From contig JADWOT020000009.1 in NCBI GenBank assembly GCA_036345935.2, forward strand, positions 944,287 to 1,008,286: a DNA stretch of 64,000 bases, given 5' to 3'. The DNA comes from Taenia hydatigena (lineage: Eukaryota; Platyhelminthes; Cestoda; Cyclophyllidea; Taeniidae). The position numbers were made by a program, and so were the translations under genes. Shown in pieces: positions 35,955-48,219 of this stretch. How positions within the stretch are numbered: position 1 is the stretch's first letter; each line of letters begins with the position of its first letter. The notes under the pieces are model-generated. The model was not told the origin of the DNA. It made no database searches and was given only the letters and a program-made list of their open reading frames with translations.

Positions 35955-36475
35955 AGATAAAGCTCAAAATCCCTTCTCGAAATCAGTTTGCTAAGTAAAA
36001 ATAGTTTAATGATGGTTTCATCTAATGAAAACCTACACTTCTCGCCGCCTTCATTTTCGGCATCGTAGGAATATTGGATAATTAAAAATGTCATGCTGAA
36101 AGATCTTCCGGGATTTAAAGCAGCGATATAATAATAAAAGTAGTTATTATAAGTATATTTCATAAAATAGCAGTTATGATTGCACACATTATTTTACTAA
36201 CTCCCATTGGATCTCCCTAAAAAGGAATCCTACTCTTGCGAAATGTTAATTGACCAAAAAGATTAAATTTTTGCTATGCAAAGTGATTTGAAATAAAATT
36301 TACCCAAGAAATCATGCGGCTAGCACCTTATGATGACTGTACATCATGCCGCACTTGTTTGTTTTAATCTATCAAGATCAACCTATCAAACGTCTCGCAT
36401 CGTTTGCCTACGACATCGCCGGTGTCAGTTACAGCGCTTTGAGTTGCCTTTAGGGTTTTCGCGCAGGAGTTTAGT

Positions 36476-37705
36476 ATGGAGGCTAGTCATCAGACACCTC
36501 ATGTCGTATCACCAATGGCGCCATTGTCGTCCGCACAACCCAAAGTTGGTTGCTGCCGAAAAGTTAGTTTGTGTTGCTGTAGCTGTTGTCTTGCGGTTAG
36601 TGTGGTATTGGCAATTGGATTTTTTGTTTCCGGTGGATTCCTCGTTTGTATGAATGGAGATAGTGACAATTTGATCGAGGGTGTCAGGGATTTTCTCGAC
36701 ATCGACTTTCAAGAGATTGAAAGTCGGGTTATGTGGTACATCTGTTCGCGCATTACGTTTTTGGAGGAATTTTCAGAATGGCTGTGCTAATGTGTGTTTC
36801 CATCTAGGAGAGGTATCGGCATCTCACTACTTGTTTTTGGAGGTGTAATGTCTCTTTTCATAATCATAACCGGCGCCTTCGTGTGCTGTCTTACGCCGCG
36901 TAAACACATCGTTCCACCAGGTGTCTACGTCGTAACCGTAGGTGTTTCTGATATACTTTGTTCTATCGACCTAATTTGCTTTTACTGTTATAACAGGATA
37001 TTAGTTTTTGGGATTATTTGTTGGCATTGTTGCTTCTGTGGTTAATAACAATCGTTGACCTGTTATTACTCTAAAAAACTAACATTGCGTTTATGCTATT
37101 ATTTTTGGCCGTTTTTCCATGCGGCCGAGGTAACATCGTGTAGATTTTCCACAGCATAAATACTGATATGCGCGTCATCTTGAATTAGAGAATCTTATTC
37201 CCTTGCACCATTTCTTTTTAAACCGTATTACCCTTGCGGGGCACAACTGCATTTTTTGTCTTTCCGTCATCCATTGTGCGAAATCGTCAAACGATTAGTT
37301 AATGCTTTATGAAACATCAGACGGTGTTACTTTAGAAACGGTTATATCATCTGTCACTTGAGAGCTGGCGACATGATAAGCAAAGTGCACAATGCTTTCC
37401 ACAAAACTGTCGTCTGTGGTACGCTGACATTTTGTCGCCTATTGCTTAGTTTTACTTCTTATTACTTTGTCACTCACAGTTTTCTGGGATTCGTTGATAG
37501 GGTCTGGAGAAGGATAACCGCGTAGGGTATGTTTTGTCTGCTTTAGTCACCTCCTGCTTCAGTGAGTGCGCCTCCATGTTCACAGCTGCCACAGACGGAC
37601 CTTAACACGTCAACCTATTCGAAAGCTACTGCGCCTCTGTTAGAACCGTCACCTGACTATGCTCCACCGTCTTACGAGAGCGTAGCGGCTTCCAAGGTGT
37701 CGTGA
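36476..37705 (+). CDS. Small two-pass membrane protein with C-terminal proline-tyrosine motif
   Basis: Predicted protein of 182 residues. Exons 36476-36735, 36808-36937, 37547-37705; phases 2 and 0 match. A Cys-rich start (KVGCCRKVSLCCCSCCLA) leads into a first hydrophobic helix (about residues 42-64). A 30-residue acidic loop follows, then a second helix (GIGISLLVFGGVMSLFIIIT, about 90-112) and a Cys pair. The tail is rich in Ser, Thr and Pro and has PDYAPPSYESV near the end, a PPxY-type motif of the kind bound by WW domains of ubiquitin ligases and trafficking adaptors. The cysteines next to the first helix could be palmitoylated. AATAAA lies at 37821-37826. I do not recognise the family. 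The second-exon donor (ACC/GTAGGT) is the best phase-matched choice. Confidence 0.75.
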
Positions 37706-37820
37706 GGTGTTTATCCTGCATTCTCCCTCCAACTGTATGCCGATGATTGCATCTGTCTTCTTGAAGTGGGAAAGTTGCCCGCCCAAATTAATACTGCTCC
37801 TGTAAACCTTGCGATCGAGT

Positions 37821-37826
37821 AATAAA
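37821..37826 (+). terminator. Poly(A) signal of the membrane-protein gene
   Basis: AATAAA, 116 bases after the TGA stop, followed by a T/G-rich stretch. Confidence 0.65.
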
Positions 37827-39872
37827 GAATTGTATAAACGTTTTAGTGTCCTTAGTGTGTGTTTGCGTGAGGACGTGGATGTAAATACGACTGAATGTTT
37901 GGGGTATGGTGTACACGCGTACCGTTAACTGTCCCAGCGACATTCCATCAGGTGCGAAGGTGGTTTCAAGGCAAGTGTGCCGAGTAAAGTGGCGATGGAG
38001 GTTTTGGGTTTCTGTTCTCGCTCTGCGAGGGCAAAATCATCAGGTGAGTGCGTAAGTTTGTGCATTATTAGGTTGGAGACGGCGACTTGTGGCTTGCACG
38101 CCGTTGTCTACGTGCATTTATTGCAAGGAGTAGGTGAAAGCGTGCCATTTATAGTTGCTATCGCCTTCATGTTCTGAACTAGCCTTTATATCGTATCATT
38201 ATATCACGTCACGCCATATGGTTGCTTGAACCGATTTGGCTGATGCAGTTTGAGCCCGTCTTCATGAGGGGGGAGTTCGACCCAGATCTTAGGCTCATGG
38301 AAGTGTCTTGAGCATAAGTCGTGTACTGTATGCAGAGGAAAGAAGGATCATGACGGTGATGTGTATTACATTGATCTGTTCACTAGGTGGGTTTTTGTGC
38401 AGATTCATTAGGAAGAACACTCAGGAAGCATCCTATGCTCTTTACGTTTTCCTTTCACCCTCAAAATACTCTTTAAGATTTAGTCTGTTGATCGGCTGTT
38501 TCTGAATGTCAATGCCAAAGGAACGGGTACGCAATTAGTGGGTTGTATTCTAGCATCCTGCTCACATCCACTTGAATCCTTTTTATCACTACCGTCACTC
38601 TACAGAAAACTCACGGAGCTGTTCTTGGGAAGTAGAGAAGGGGTGGAACCTAGTTACAGTCGATCGTAAGCTTTACTGTTGTCTACTTTCTGAGCCTACT
38701 TCGTTGCCTCCTATGTTGAAGTGGGAGAGCGCCCAACTTTCTGACGTTGCTTGGCAGGCATGGATAAAATCTCATTCGACTCCACAGATTCCGCAGGATA
38801 AATTTTACCAGACGTAACTACTGTACCGTCCTAAGTCAGCTGTGAAAATGTGGTACACTGTCTTCCTATCCCGTGACCTCGGATTAGCAGGTACACTTGT
38901 ATTAAATGCCCTCCGAGCTGCCTGTCTACAGAGGTTCCGCCAGATCAACCCACCATTTCGTCAACTTACTAAAAGATAATGCCAACAAAATGGGGTATCC
39001 AAAAAGGAGTGGCGAGCGTGACCTGCACGATGGCACAAGTTTAATCTCAACCATAAACCCACTACAGAGGGATCGGTGGCACTAAATCGGCAAGCTATGA
39101 ACACTTGTTCAAGGTCCTCTAACTGGTGTGCAATTTGTTTGCACATAATTGGATCCACCAACCACATCGAGGACGATTGGACTATGGGCATTGTGTTGGT
39201 GATGGTAAATGGGCTGCATTTACGCTGCTGCCGCTGTTTGGGATGGTTTATGCAAATCCATGCCTATTTTCTCAATTCAAAAAGCGCGGGTTCCACACGC
39301 AGGTGGTAATCTACGTTGTCGTGTCAGGCACTTAAAGTGGTGTCAAGTCTAGCAACATGTAACATAGTGAAGGCTGAAAGTCCTAGTTACCACGGTCGAC
39401 ACTTCACTTTCGCAAACATCATCTAGGGAATGATGCACCTTCGTTCTTCCGTCAGCTTCTTTATCATCGCTTACAGTAGGTTAGCTTGTATGCATTAACT
39501 TAAATATAAATGCATGGATTTGCAAATATCAACATCAATGTGTGCAATTTCGTGCTTTTCTTTCAAAATATGCTATGCCAAGCCCCAAAAAACGATGCAC
39601 AGGTATAAGATAGTAACCAGAACAAATCGATGTTCTGCAGTGAGTGCAGGCAATTGATTATCGATTTGCGGCCGCGCTAAAGTGGCATTTCCTATAAGCC
39701 GATCAATATTTCAGCCCCTCAGCTCAAATCACGCGGTAGCACTTTGGTTAAAGGGAATAAACACGAAAGGAGGGAAGCCACTTTGCCTTAATTTGATTAC
39801 ATTAGGGGAGGCGCAACATTGCGGCTTCTTGGAAGGGTCGGTTGACACAGATGAGCCGTTCCACGAATCCAT
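37827..39872. other. Intergenic between convergent genes
   Basis: No supported exon. Open frames at 37977-38177 and 38572-38817 show no domain or good splice sites. Confidence 0.5.
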
Positions 39873-42800
39873 TTACTGAAAAAAGATACAAAGAAATTGA
39901 TCACAGGGAGTATATGTAAATGATAAAAGTGGTTGGCGTCTGAATCCTATCCACCAATCTTTTACCTCGCTTTCCTCAGGATTTGCATGATTAGAGGCTT
40001 CTGCACCTCCAGTTGCGCCCGCTGCTAAGTCGTCATCTTCAATCTCCTCTTCTTCCTCAGCCTCGTTTGCATCGCTTTCCTCGTTTCCTTCCTGCTCATC
40101 CGCCGTCGCTGCTCGTGTCAGCGTGGCTACCGCCTCAGCCTCGTCCTCTTCTTCCTCCTCTTCGCCTTCGTCTCCTGCTCCGTTCAGGGACTCTAGCCTT
40201 TGACTGCGTTCGTTGTTATCGCGCTCGCGTTTGCGTCGCTCCTCCTCAATCATATCAAAGAACTCCTCTTCCACTTTGTTTAGGAGCTCCTCAGGGGAGA
40301 GCAGTTCTTCTGCCGATGCCTCTTCCTCCTCCTCCTCCCCGTCCTTATCTTCTGCCTTTTGGAAGAACATGAAAGGCTTAATTTAAAGCGATGGTTGGTT
40401 GGTTCGTTTGTTCGTTAGTTGAGTGCATTCAGGAAGTCATTAGTAAAACGAGGTAACTGTGCTCCAGTTAGTTCACGCGGCGGTAACAAGTAGATCGAGT
40501 CGCCGGTTATTCTTCCTGTGTTGTTACAGGTGGTCCGGCATTTAATGGTTTGAGCATTTACTCGGTCAATTCACACTAAATTTATGCATGTGTTGCTTCG
40601 ACACATGATTAGAAAACGGATTGTTTTTCTACTCATTTCAACCTTAGACGTTATAGTACATTTAATAACCTTTCCTTAACTTGATTGCTTTTAATCCTCT
40701 TGGATTTTATTGACGAAATCGCATAATTTGTCACAATTCCGCACCATACAATCTCCTTATGGTTAGTAGGATTTATAACATTTTTTGCGATAATAATTAT
40801 GACGCAATACTATTTTTAATGTAGTTGGTTGCTAAACCTTTTCTGCCGTCTCCCCATCTGCCACCTCAGTCTTCCCCTCCTTCTCTGCATTTTCAGTAGA
40901 GCCTTCAACTGGTCGTAAGCCTTGAGTGGAAGCAGTTGGGGCACCTGTAGCTGCTGCCTCTGCCATGGCACGCTGCTTCTCCTTCACACGCAGTTCCTTG
41001 GCTCGTGTTTCGAGAATTTTCTCACGATGCGTTTCCCGTTCAAACATGGCACCAACTGTGGCCTTCTCGTTCTTCGCCGGAGTAGTGAATCCCCCAGACA
41101 GTTCAAGAATTGTCGTAACGCCAGAATGGGAGCCCACGGCGACTAGTTGACCCTCTTCGTTGACCCGAATACAGTGAAGTGAACCGTCAGATATCTGTTG
41201 TAAGAGATAAAAGATATAAATGACGTGGACTGTTTTGGAGAGTGCTAAAACGCAAACGGGAATTGGAATAGAATATGGACAGGCTTTCATCATAGAGAGA
41301 ACATTTATGGGTGCGCAAAGGTAACAAGCGGACATTTTCTTTTTGAATAACGAAATATGGAAGTTTCATTGGATATTCCCGTTGTGGAGCAAACAATTTG
41401 AAGGTGCGCCAATTTCCATCCTGGATGTATGCACACTTGTTTCCTGATCTGTCGTTCTTTTACATAATTTTCAAGAATTTATAATGTGTCCTAACGAATT
41501 TCCTTATTGCTGTAAAATAAACATTTTCGAAGGTTAATTGCGAACTTTTCTACCCAAAAAAAGTTAAGCTTCGCCTATTATCCGAGTAAAGGTCCAATTT
41601 ACTGCCAACATTCGATTGCAGGCATTTGATTGCATATCCTTCCGTGATGGAGGAGACCCTACCTTGATGTTCAGCGTTGGTTCGCGCTGCTTAAAGACGT
41701 AGTCCCAAAGTTCCAGGCAACCATTCAATCTTGTCATAAAAAACAACGCCGGACGAACTGGACTCCAGCAACCGTCCGTAGCTCCTACAATAAGTAGCAT
41801 CACAGACTCTACTTTTCAAAAGGCAGACTTTAGATTACAGGCTACCAAAGCTGACTCACCCGATTCATGGTAGGGCGTCCACATTATGGGATCATCCTTC
41901 ATATCCTCCGACCAAATACGAGCTGACCAATCACCCACAGAGAGGAAAAACTTGGTGAAGAAGGGATTCCGCTGCAGGGCATAAACTGGTCCCTTATGAC
42001 CCGGGAACACTGCCGCCACCTTCTCAGCAGGAGATTTTCCTTTCCTATTACAAGAAATTATCATCCCCTAGGGGAAATTTTACTTCTTTTAGAACGGGAC
42101 GCGATATTTTTATCATAAACACATAAGGCATTAGAACAGCCATACCTGTTCCGTACCAGCCATGAATTTGGTGGGGATAGTAGGTTCGTATTCAAGAGCA
42201 TAGGCACCAATGGAACAATTAAGGTCCTGATTCTTCGTAGGGTCCAAATAGAGAATCTCCGTGGGTTCATTCATCTTGCGCACATCCCACCACAATACTT
42301 GACCATCAGTACTGGTAGAAAAGAACTCGGTGCCTGTCTTAGATTGAATCCAGATTACTTGCCAGGCGGGGTCTCGATGACTGTTTTCTACCGGTGATAC
42401 TTCTACTGGGAGAGAGCCCTTACGCCGATCCCAAAGACCTTTTTACAACCAATAGAGGATATCCGTATGCATCCAGCAAGGAGTAACTGCATTGCTCAAA
42501 TTCTTATTCAAATTAGCGAGTTTAGCATCTCAGAATGACATACTTTACTACTACTTAAATGACGTGCTGTCCCGGTCCAGATAAATAACAGTTCCCATGG
42601 ACAAGTGCTTACAAAACGGGGGGAGGGGGTTGGAAGAAGGCGAATACGTTCTCCTGTAGACTGAACCAATAAAGAACTATCAAAGGGGTAATTTTCTATC
42701 CGCGCAAAACACCCATAAATGAATGAATAAAAGTTTGCTTCAAAGGGAGGCCTACAATATCCCTTTAAAAACCGATTTGCATAAAAGTCTGGCCCTAATA

Positions 42801-44235
42801 ATGGCTCTATACCCTTTTTATCTTGAACGTTGCTAAGCCTGATGATTAGCAAAAGGACATTTGCATTATATAATGTTAGCAAAAAATCCATATCAAGTCT
42901 GCTGCATGTAGTGCTGTGCTAAAATGCAGCAAAATAAGGGTCTCTTCTGTACTTGCTCTAATTTAGAGCTCTGCGTAAAGATTAAACAATAAACAGACTT
43001 TTTTAACGCATCACAGCGATTTTTGTTGTTTTTTGAGAACGAAATGGTTTTTGTTTCTAAATTATACCGAGAGCCAAACATTACCCAGTCCATACTGATA
43101 ACGCACAAAGGAGGCCTTCCTTAGTACAGTGGCGCAACAGAGAAAGAGATATTTAGAAACTCATTTACTAACAGTGAACTCAGTGATAGATAGGTGACGA
43201 TTCTGACTCTTCAGCCTTTCTTCGATATGACTGCCGAACTAGTGTCATGATGTCGTATTTGCGTCACCCAACATGCTTCTGAATTGGTCCACTTTTATGC
43301 ATGTAGAAAAGACACACTTGAGATGGCTCATGTTTTTTCTCAATAACATTACCATTAAAATTTTTAGATCACGGACTAAGATAACAACATTAATTAATTT
43401 CGATTCCCTAAAAAAGATAAACGTGATGCTCAAGAGCTGTAAACTCACATAATTGCCCATTATGACATCCTCCAACTAGAGAATGCGTGTCTTTTGGGTT
43501 AAATTCAACACAAACCAAGGATGAAGGAGGCAGAAGAATTAAGTCTGGTCTGTTTGGATTAGAAAAGTCCCAAATATAGGAGTCTGTGGATATATCTGTA
43601 CCATTTTCCAAAAAGCCTATGTTGCTATATGCAACGGCAATTTTAGTTGGTCCTTCCGGAAACCAGCTGATATAGGTTGCTGTTCGCTTGATTTCATTTA
43701 TGTCACTAAAATTGAATCGTAAGTACCTTGGACACTACCGAAAAACATTTACAATCCTTGCTGATGGAGGTTCTTCAGAGGCATCATTTTCAATATCATT
43801 AAAATATTCCTCGTAGATATTCAGCGCATTGTTCTGTTTAATGCAATGTTCAACCGACTAGAAGACTTTAAAATTTTGCAATTTTTTTACGTTGGCTAGA
43901 GCATGAAGTGTGATTGTATAAAGCTCGTCTTTTTCAATCTTTTTCCTATATCGTTGAACTTGTTCAGGCTCGTTGCAATTAACATCTTTTGGCCAGCCAC
44001 CTTCTGTGTGATTGACCCCCCGAACTTCAGACAACACACGCTCTGTGTTAACCTCATGTTCTGACATCTCACTTGTGTGCTGAATGCCACAAGAAACAGG
44101 ATTTCGTAGTATAAACTTCTCAGCTAACTCCGGATTCGCTGGAATATCTGCGTGTATTTCAGAGGCACGGTCAGAAAAATTGCATTGTTTTCCAAAATCA
44201 ACTCTCTTTCGAGTATAAACATATCGTATATTCAT
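39873..44235 (-). CDS. DNAI2: Dynein axonemal intermediate chain 2
   Basis: Outer-arm dynein intermediate chain that links the motor complex to doublet microtubules in cilia and flagella. Exons on minus: 44235-43891, 43857-43739, 43705-43449, 42438-42146, 42067-41860, 41784-41663, 41194-40838, 40355-39966, 39875-39873. All phases match, giving 697 residues. The N-terminus carries family hallmarks: [41 protein letters not shown] and [19 protein letters not shown]. The middle is a WD-repeat propeller (SDSYIWDF-like [84 protein letters not shown]). [13 protein letters not shown] is conserved after it. The tail is longer than in vertebrate DNAI2 (about 605 residues) and very Glu/Asp-rich. Introns 1 and 2 are each 33 bp. 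The last exon contributes only the stop codon. Confidence 0.95.
42439..43448. other. 1.0-kb intron of DNAI2
   Basis: Intron 3 of the dynein gene, by far its longest. No exon needed: propeller strands on both sides join directly ([15 protein letters not shown] style junction, codon TGT split by the intron). Confidence 0.75.
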
Positions 44236-46381
44236 GGTTTATTCTACTTGTCCTGCAAAATTTAAGATGATTAATGTGTTTGGATTTTAATTACGTCAAA
44301 ACCAGTCTCGAACTCAAGGAATATATAATTGTTCTAACTCAATTAGCTATCTGATTTTTATGTATCAAAATTCTTTGCTTGACTCAACTCTATTTATTTT
44401 CCTGCATTTATGCAGCACAATGACTTGGTCACCAATATTTATGCAATCAAATAGCCGGGTACAATCTCTATGCAAAATAGCATATACAAAGGAATTTGAG
44501 GTTAAGCATCATTTAAAGGTTTTTTTTGCAGTAGGCACTTCAATTAGACTAAAAAGTTTCGTCGAAAAATGCCCAAGTAAAACATAAATGGGCTGCTTTG
44601 TGCAAATGTCGGATCGCTCCTAGAACCGAATTATCCTCCGAGATCCTCTCATCCTCCTTACTTAAAGCGTTTGCGAGTACGACCCCAAATCTGCGCTAGG
44701 CCGCAGACCCCCACAGTCGCATCAAACTCAGTTGCACGCCATGTCTATTAAGTCTTCGCACGTACTAACCGCCCCAAAGCCGGCGTCCCGAGCGAGTCTC
44801 AGTCACCGCAGATCCAGCCACCACAGGATACCCCAACTGACCGCCTCTTGCCATTTCGCATGCCACGGAGATGGGAATTGAAGCTTGTGGATTGGACCAA
44901 TTCCACACAGGGCGGCCAATCCCTCGCACCAAGTGGGAACTTGGTCAGGCACAGTGAACTAGGTTCTGGCGGAACACCACTCCATGCAAGGAATGTCTCA
45001 ACAGCGAATTCCTACGCTCCAGCAGCTGATGCACAATGGCTGCTGGATTGCTCACCTACTGAGTAATCAGAAAAGAAGTCCTCGGCGCGCACTCATCAGA
45101 GAAATGACGCAATGCACTCGAACGATCCCACAGAAAGCTGACCGGGAAAAGCACAAGTTCGTTCTTGAGGCAATGCATACACCGAAGCAACTACAGCCAA
45201 TAAGACACACCGATTCGCTTGACGAGTAGTTCTTTTCATCTACATATCGCTTCCATGCAAATCTAACTAATGAGATAAGTAAGAAGTACTTTAGTCAGGA
45301 AAATCACAGCAACCGACAAAAAAGTGTTTCAATGCATTACACGCTTCCTGACACTTCGCCACAGATCCTTCTAAAACTGAAAAGACTCAATTTAAAGTCC
45401 CACCTATGATTGGCAAAGAAAGTAAACGAAATCAGAAATCACATACTTAAACAGACGAAATTGGTCCCGGATAGTCTTCGGGAATGGGAGACTTTTGACG
45501 CGTTGTTCCACATTAGACCAAATATCAAATTCATCATCTGAGACGGAAGAAGGGAACAAAAAAGATACTTCCAGCTCCACTTACTATAAACGCGAATAAG
45601 TGTGCCCATTTCTCTTGCTAATCAACAAAATACTTGAGATAAAGATTCCTTAAAAAACGCGTACCACCGCAAATTTGCTGAATAACGGATTAATATGACC
45701 GTGTACTACAGGCTACTACTTAGTAGACCATGGCAACAAACGTAGCACCTCAGAGTTAACGAGAAAAGCAAGCGATTTGTTGCCTAAAAAGCCTTCAATA
45801 TCACCGTCATGCTTTTAGTAAATGCGCCCAAAACGCTACTGCCGGATGATAGTCGCCTAAGCAGGGGAGGTACTTACGCTCCTTGCCTGATTGGATTACG
45901 GCCATTAATTGCTGCAAAATTCGCCACCGACAGATGGTCTTAAGTTCGAGGATGCCTTTCAAGAGAGAAGACAATGAGTTATTTGTTTCAATGATCTAGC
46001 CTTCCAGCTTAACATAATTACATTTGGAACGTAGTTCAGTAAAGCTATAGTCATCGATTCACCAAAATCGACATAAGGATTAAATGAATTATGGGCTCTT
46101 GTTTTTCTCTCGTAGACGGTTGCTTAAGCACCGAGTGAGTTGTGACAACCGATGAAATAAAAGCGACCAAGGGGAGCGTCAGAGACGGAGTTCAAAAGGA
46201 GAGGCTACGTAGTGATTTAGGGCATACCTAAGTCCATATTCAGTCACCGTCTTGACATCATTGCAACCCGGCTGTACTCAGTGTCCAGACCCTTTGCGTT
46301 AGCAATAACCTCTCACAATAACGCGTCTTACTACGTCTTCAGGAATGACTTGCACATTTCATTTGTATTCTCCCAATGTTT
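44236..46381. other. 5' flank of DNAI2, intergenic
   Basis: No supported exon. Two overlapping plus-strand open frames at 44848-45229 have no recognisable domain and no splice support. Confidence 0.5.
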
Positions 46382-47664
46382 CTAATTGAAAATTGAAGGA
46401 GACCTAGCAATAGAAGATGACCAACTACCATGTCGTAGGAAGCCTACAAACCGCATTTCGACCTCAGCGAATCCCCAAGCTGTTGAGATGAAGGGGAAGA
46501 GTGTTAGACCGGAAGCGCCCCGTCGCTCCAACCAGAACTCGCGACGGAGAGTACGTGCCGCACTCAGCGGCAAGTCAGCAAAGTGGTAGGTCAGTGAGGC
46601 TTTGAGGCAGTAGCCGGTCCAACGCAGTGTCAGCGTCATTGTAAAGTCAGCAGCTGGCGGACCAACGGCTGTAAGAAAGGTGGTAGTTATTGACTGATAT
46701 CAACAAGTTTGCACACTTAAGAACAATTTTCCCAAAGTAAAAAGGTCGTCGAGCCACTAAAATCAGCAAGTGGATACGTTTGCTAGCTGAGGAGTGCGGG
46801 GCAGTAATGCCAAAAGTGTTTGCATGAGACAATGGAGCTCGACTACTGCCATTTGTAGGTTGACATCTCCTAAATTGTGATTGCTTTGCTGATTAGGATC
46901 ACCATGGAACCCGACACACGTTAACAACACCTACGACAGCAGTATACTACTCAATCGCCGGTGCTGTTGGCCTAGAAAGTCCGCCGATGACCTTATAGCA
47001 ATCGAGTACACGAAGCCGAAGCCGAAGATTTAAATAAATGTGAGGTAACTAAAACGCTGTCTGTTAAAACAATGCTCATTTAAAAGAGACGCAAGGATTC
47101 ACATACGTGACGTCGACAACGAACAAGCTAGATAGTTGAACACACGCTTGTGCGAATGAGCGTCTAGTGGGAAGACCAATTACCATGAGCTCGAGCATCC
47201 ACTCGACAGGGCGAACAGTGCGCGAGATCCCAATAGAGCAAGCGATCAACTGGTGAGCCCAGGGTATTTGGGCGGATCGATACGCCGACACAAGCGCAAG
47301 TACCGCGACAAATTTCCGGCCAGTGAATGCGCCATGTCGCAGCTCGAATGGGAACCGAGGCCTCCTCCGGCAGAACGATGGAGGGCACGGGCCGAGAAAA
47401 GTCGATGTGAATTTGTGGTAGACCGCGCCCTACTTGCAATTCAACCTGAGATGGATAGCGAAGATTGGAAACTCACTCACGTACTGGGAACAAGTTGATA
47501 TCGGGAAGACGGAGAAGACGGTGAGGCTGTCTATGAGATTTACGATATTGTGGGGGCTGATTGTCATCCCAAGTGGGGAGGTCAGAAGCCAGAACAACAA
47601 GACTGTCTTGACCATCGAGAATAGCAAACGATTCGGGGTTCAGTTTCCCGGCGCAAGTGAACAT
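46382..47664 (-). CDS. Unrecognised protein of about 240 residues
   Basis: Three exons on minus join in phase: 47664-47485 (starts ATG), 47445-47184 and 46668-46382 (ends in stop). The first intron is 39 bp. The predicted protein is rich in hydrophobic, Trp and Arg residues: NPESFAILDGQDSLVVLASD near the start, PQIHIDFSRPVPSIVLPEEA in the middle, and FTMTLTLRWTGYCLKASLTY near the end. Pieces alternate like beta strands, and the middle holds several cysteines (PEICRGTCACVG, LAHCSPCRV). No family recognised. The frame is closed by TAA just before the first ATG, so this ATG is likely the true start, or the site is a leader-splice target. Overlapping frames at 47076-47291 also look compositionally plausible, so the middle exon boundary is uncertain. 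Confidence 0.5.
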
Positions 47665-47968
47665 TACAAGTTAAACTAGAAACGTCCTTCGCAATTTTCA
47701 GACATAAAATTCTAAAATGTTTGTAAAAACCACAATTATTTTTGAGGAAGCCCATAAAGAATGAAAGATGGGGAAATATTGTGATGCTAACCATCCAAAA
47801 TGAAAATTAAGCTTAGTTAAGTACAATAAGTCGCAAACCCCATTCCCATCACTTCTACGAGTTGACAGACGAAGCGATGACCCGCACACCAAGCAAGGCT
47901 GTCGAATCTCAATAAGTCGCCGTGATTGTTACAAATTAAAACTAAACGAAAATCGGACTAAGTGTTTT

Positions 47969-48026
47969 GCGAAAGCACGATATTAGATTGCTTTATTGCG
48001 AAAGCACGATATTAGATTGCTTTATT
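47969..48026. repeat. 29-bp tandem duplication
   Basis: Two exact head-to-tail copies of a 29-bp unit (GCGAAAGCACGATATTAGAT...). It lies about 140 bases left of the TRIM LTR nest and resembles a recent slippage or repair product. Confidence 0.9.
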
Positions 48027-48166
48027 GTGTATTTAAAAAAATTGCGCATTTATTACACTAAAAGCTCATGTGCTACTGCTCTAATTAGAAAAACACAAAG
48101 ATCAATTGTACGAGCAGGCTTACTTAGATATGCATCAAGTAGCTCCATTATTACCCTAGCTGTGTT

Positions 48167-48219
48167 TGTAGTACTTTGTTGGAATAACCGGTTTCGGTCA
48201 AGGTCACAGTAATGGCCGT
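48167..48219 (+). repeat. TRIM LTR 5' fragment, broken by an inverted LTR
   Basis: First 53 bases of a plus-oriented LTR (TGTAGTACTTTGTTGGAATAACCGG...). It stops abruptly where a minus-oriented LTR begins. Just left, 48145-48165 resembles the inner part of another LTR (CCCTAGCTGTGT). Confidence 0.75.

Noticed and set aside
35572..35967. Open frame of 131 codons on minus
   Set aside because: It covers the TRIM 5' LTR and interior; chance frame.
37977..38177. Hydrophobic 66-codon open frame on plus
   Set aside because: No splice support, no conserved motif, past the poly(A) signal of the upstream gene.
38572..38817. 81-codon open frame on plus
   Set aside because: No recognisable domain and no exon partner; likely chance.
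44848..45229. Overlapping plus-strand open frames
   Set aside because: Low similarity to any known domain and no splice context; probably the 5' flank of DNAI2.
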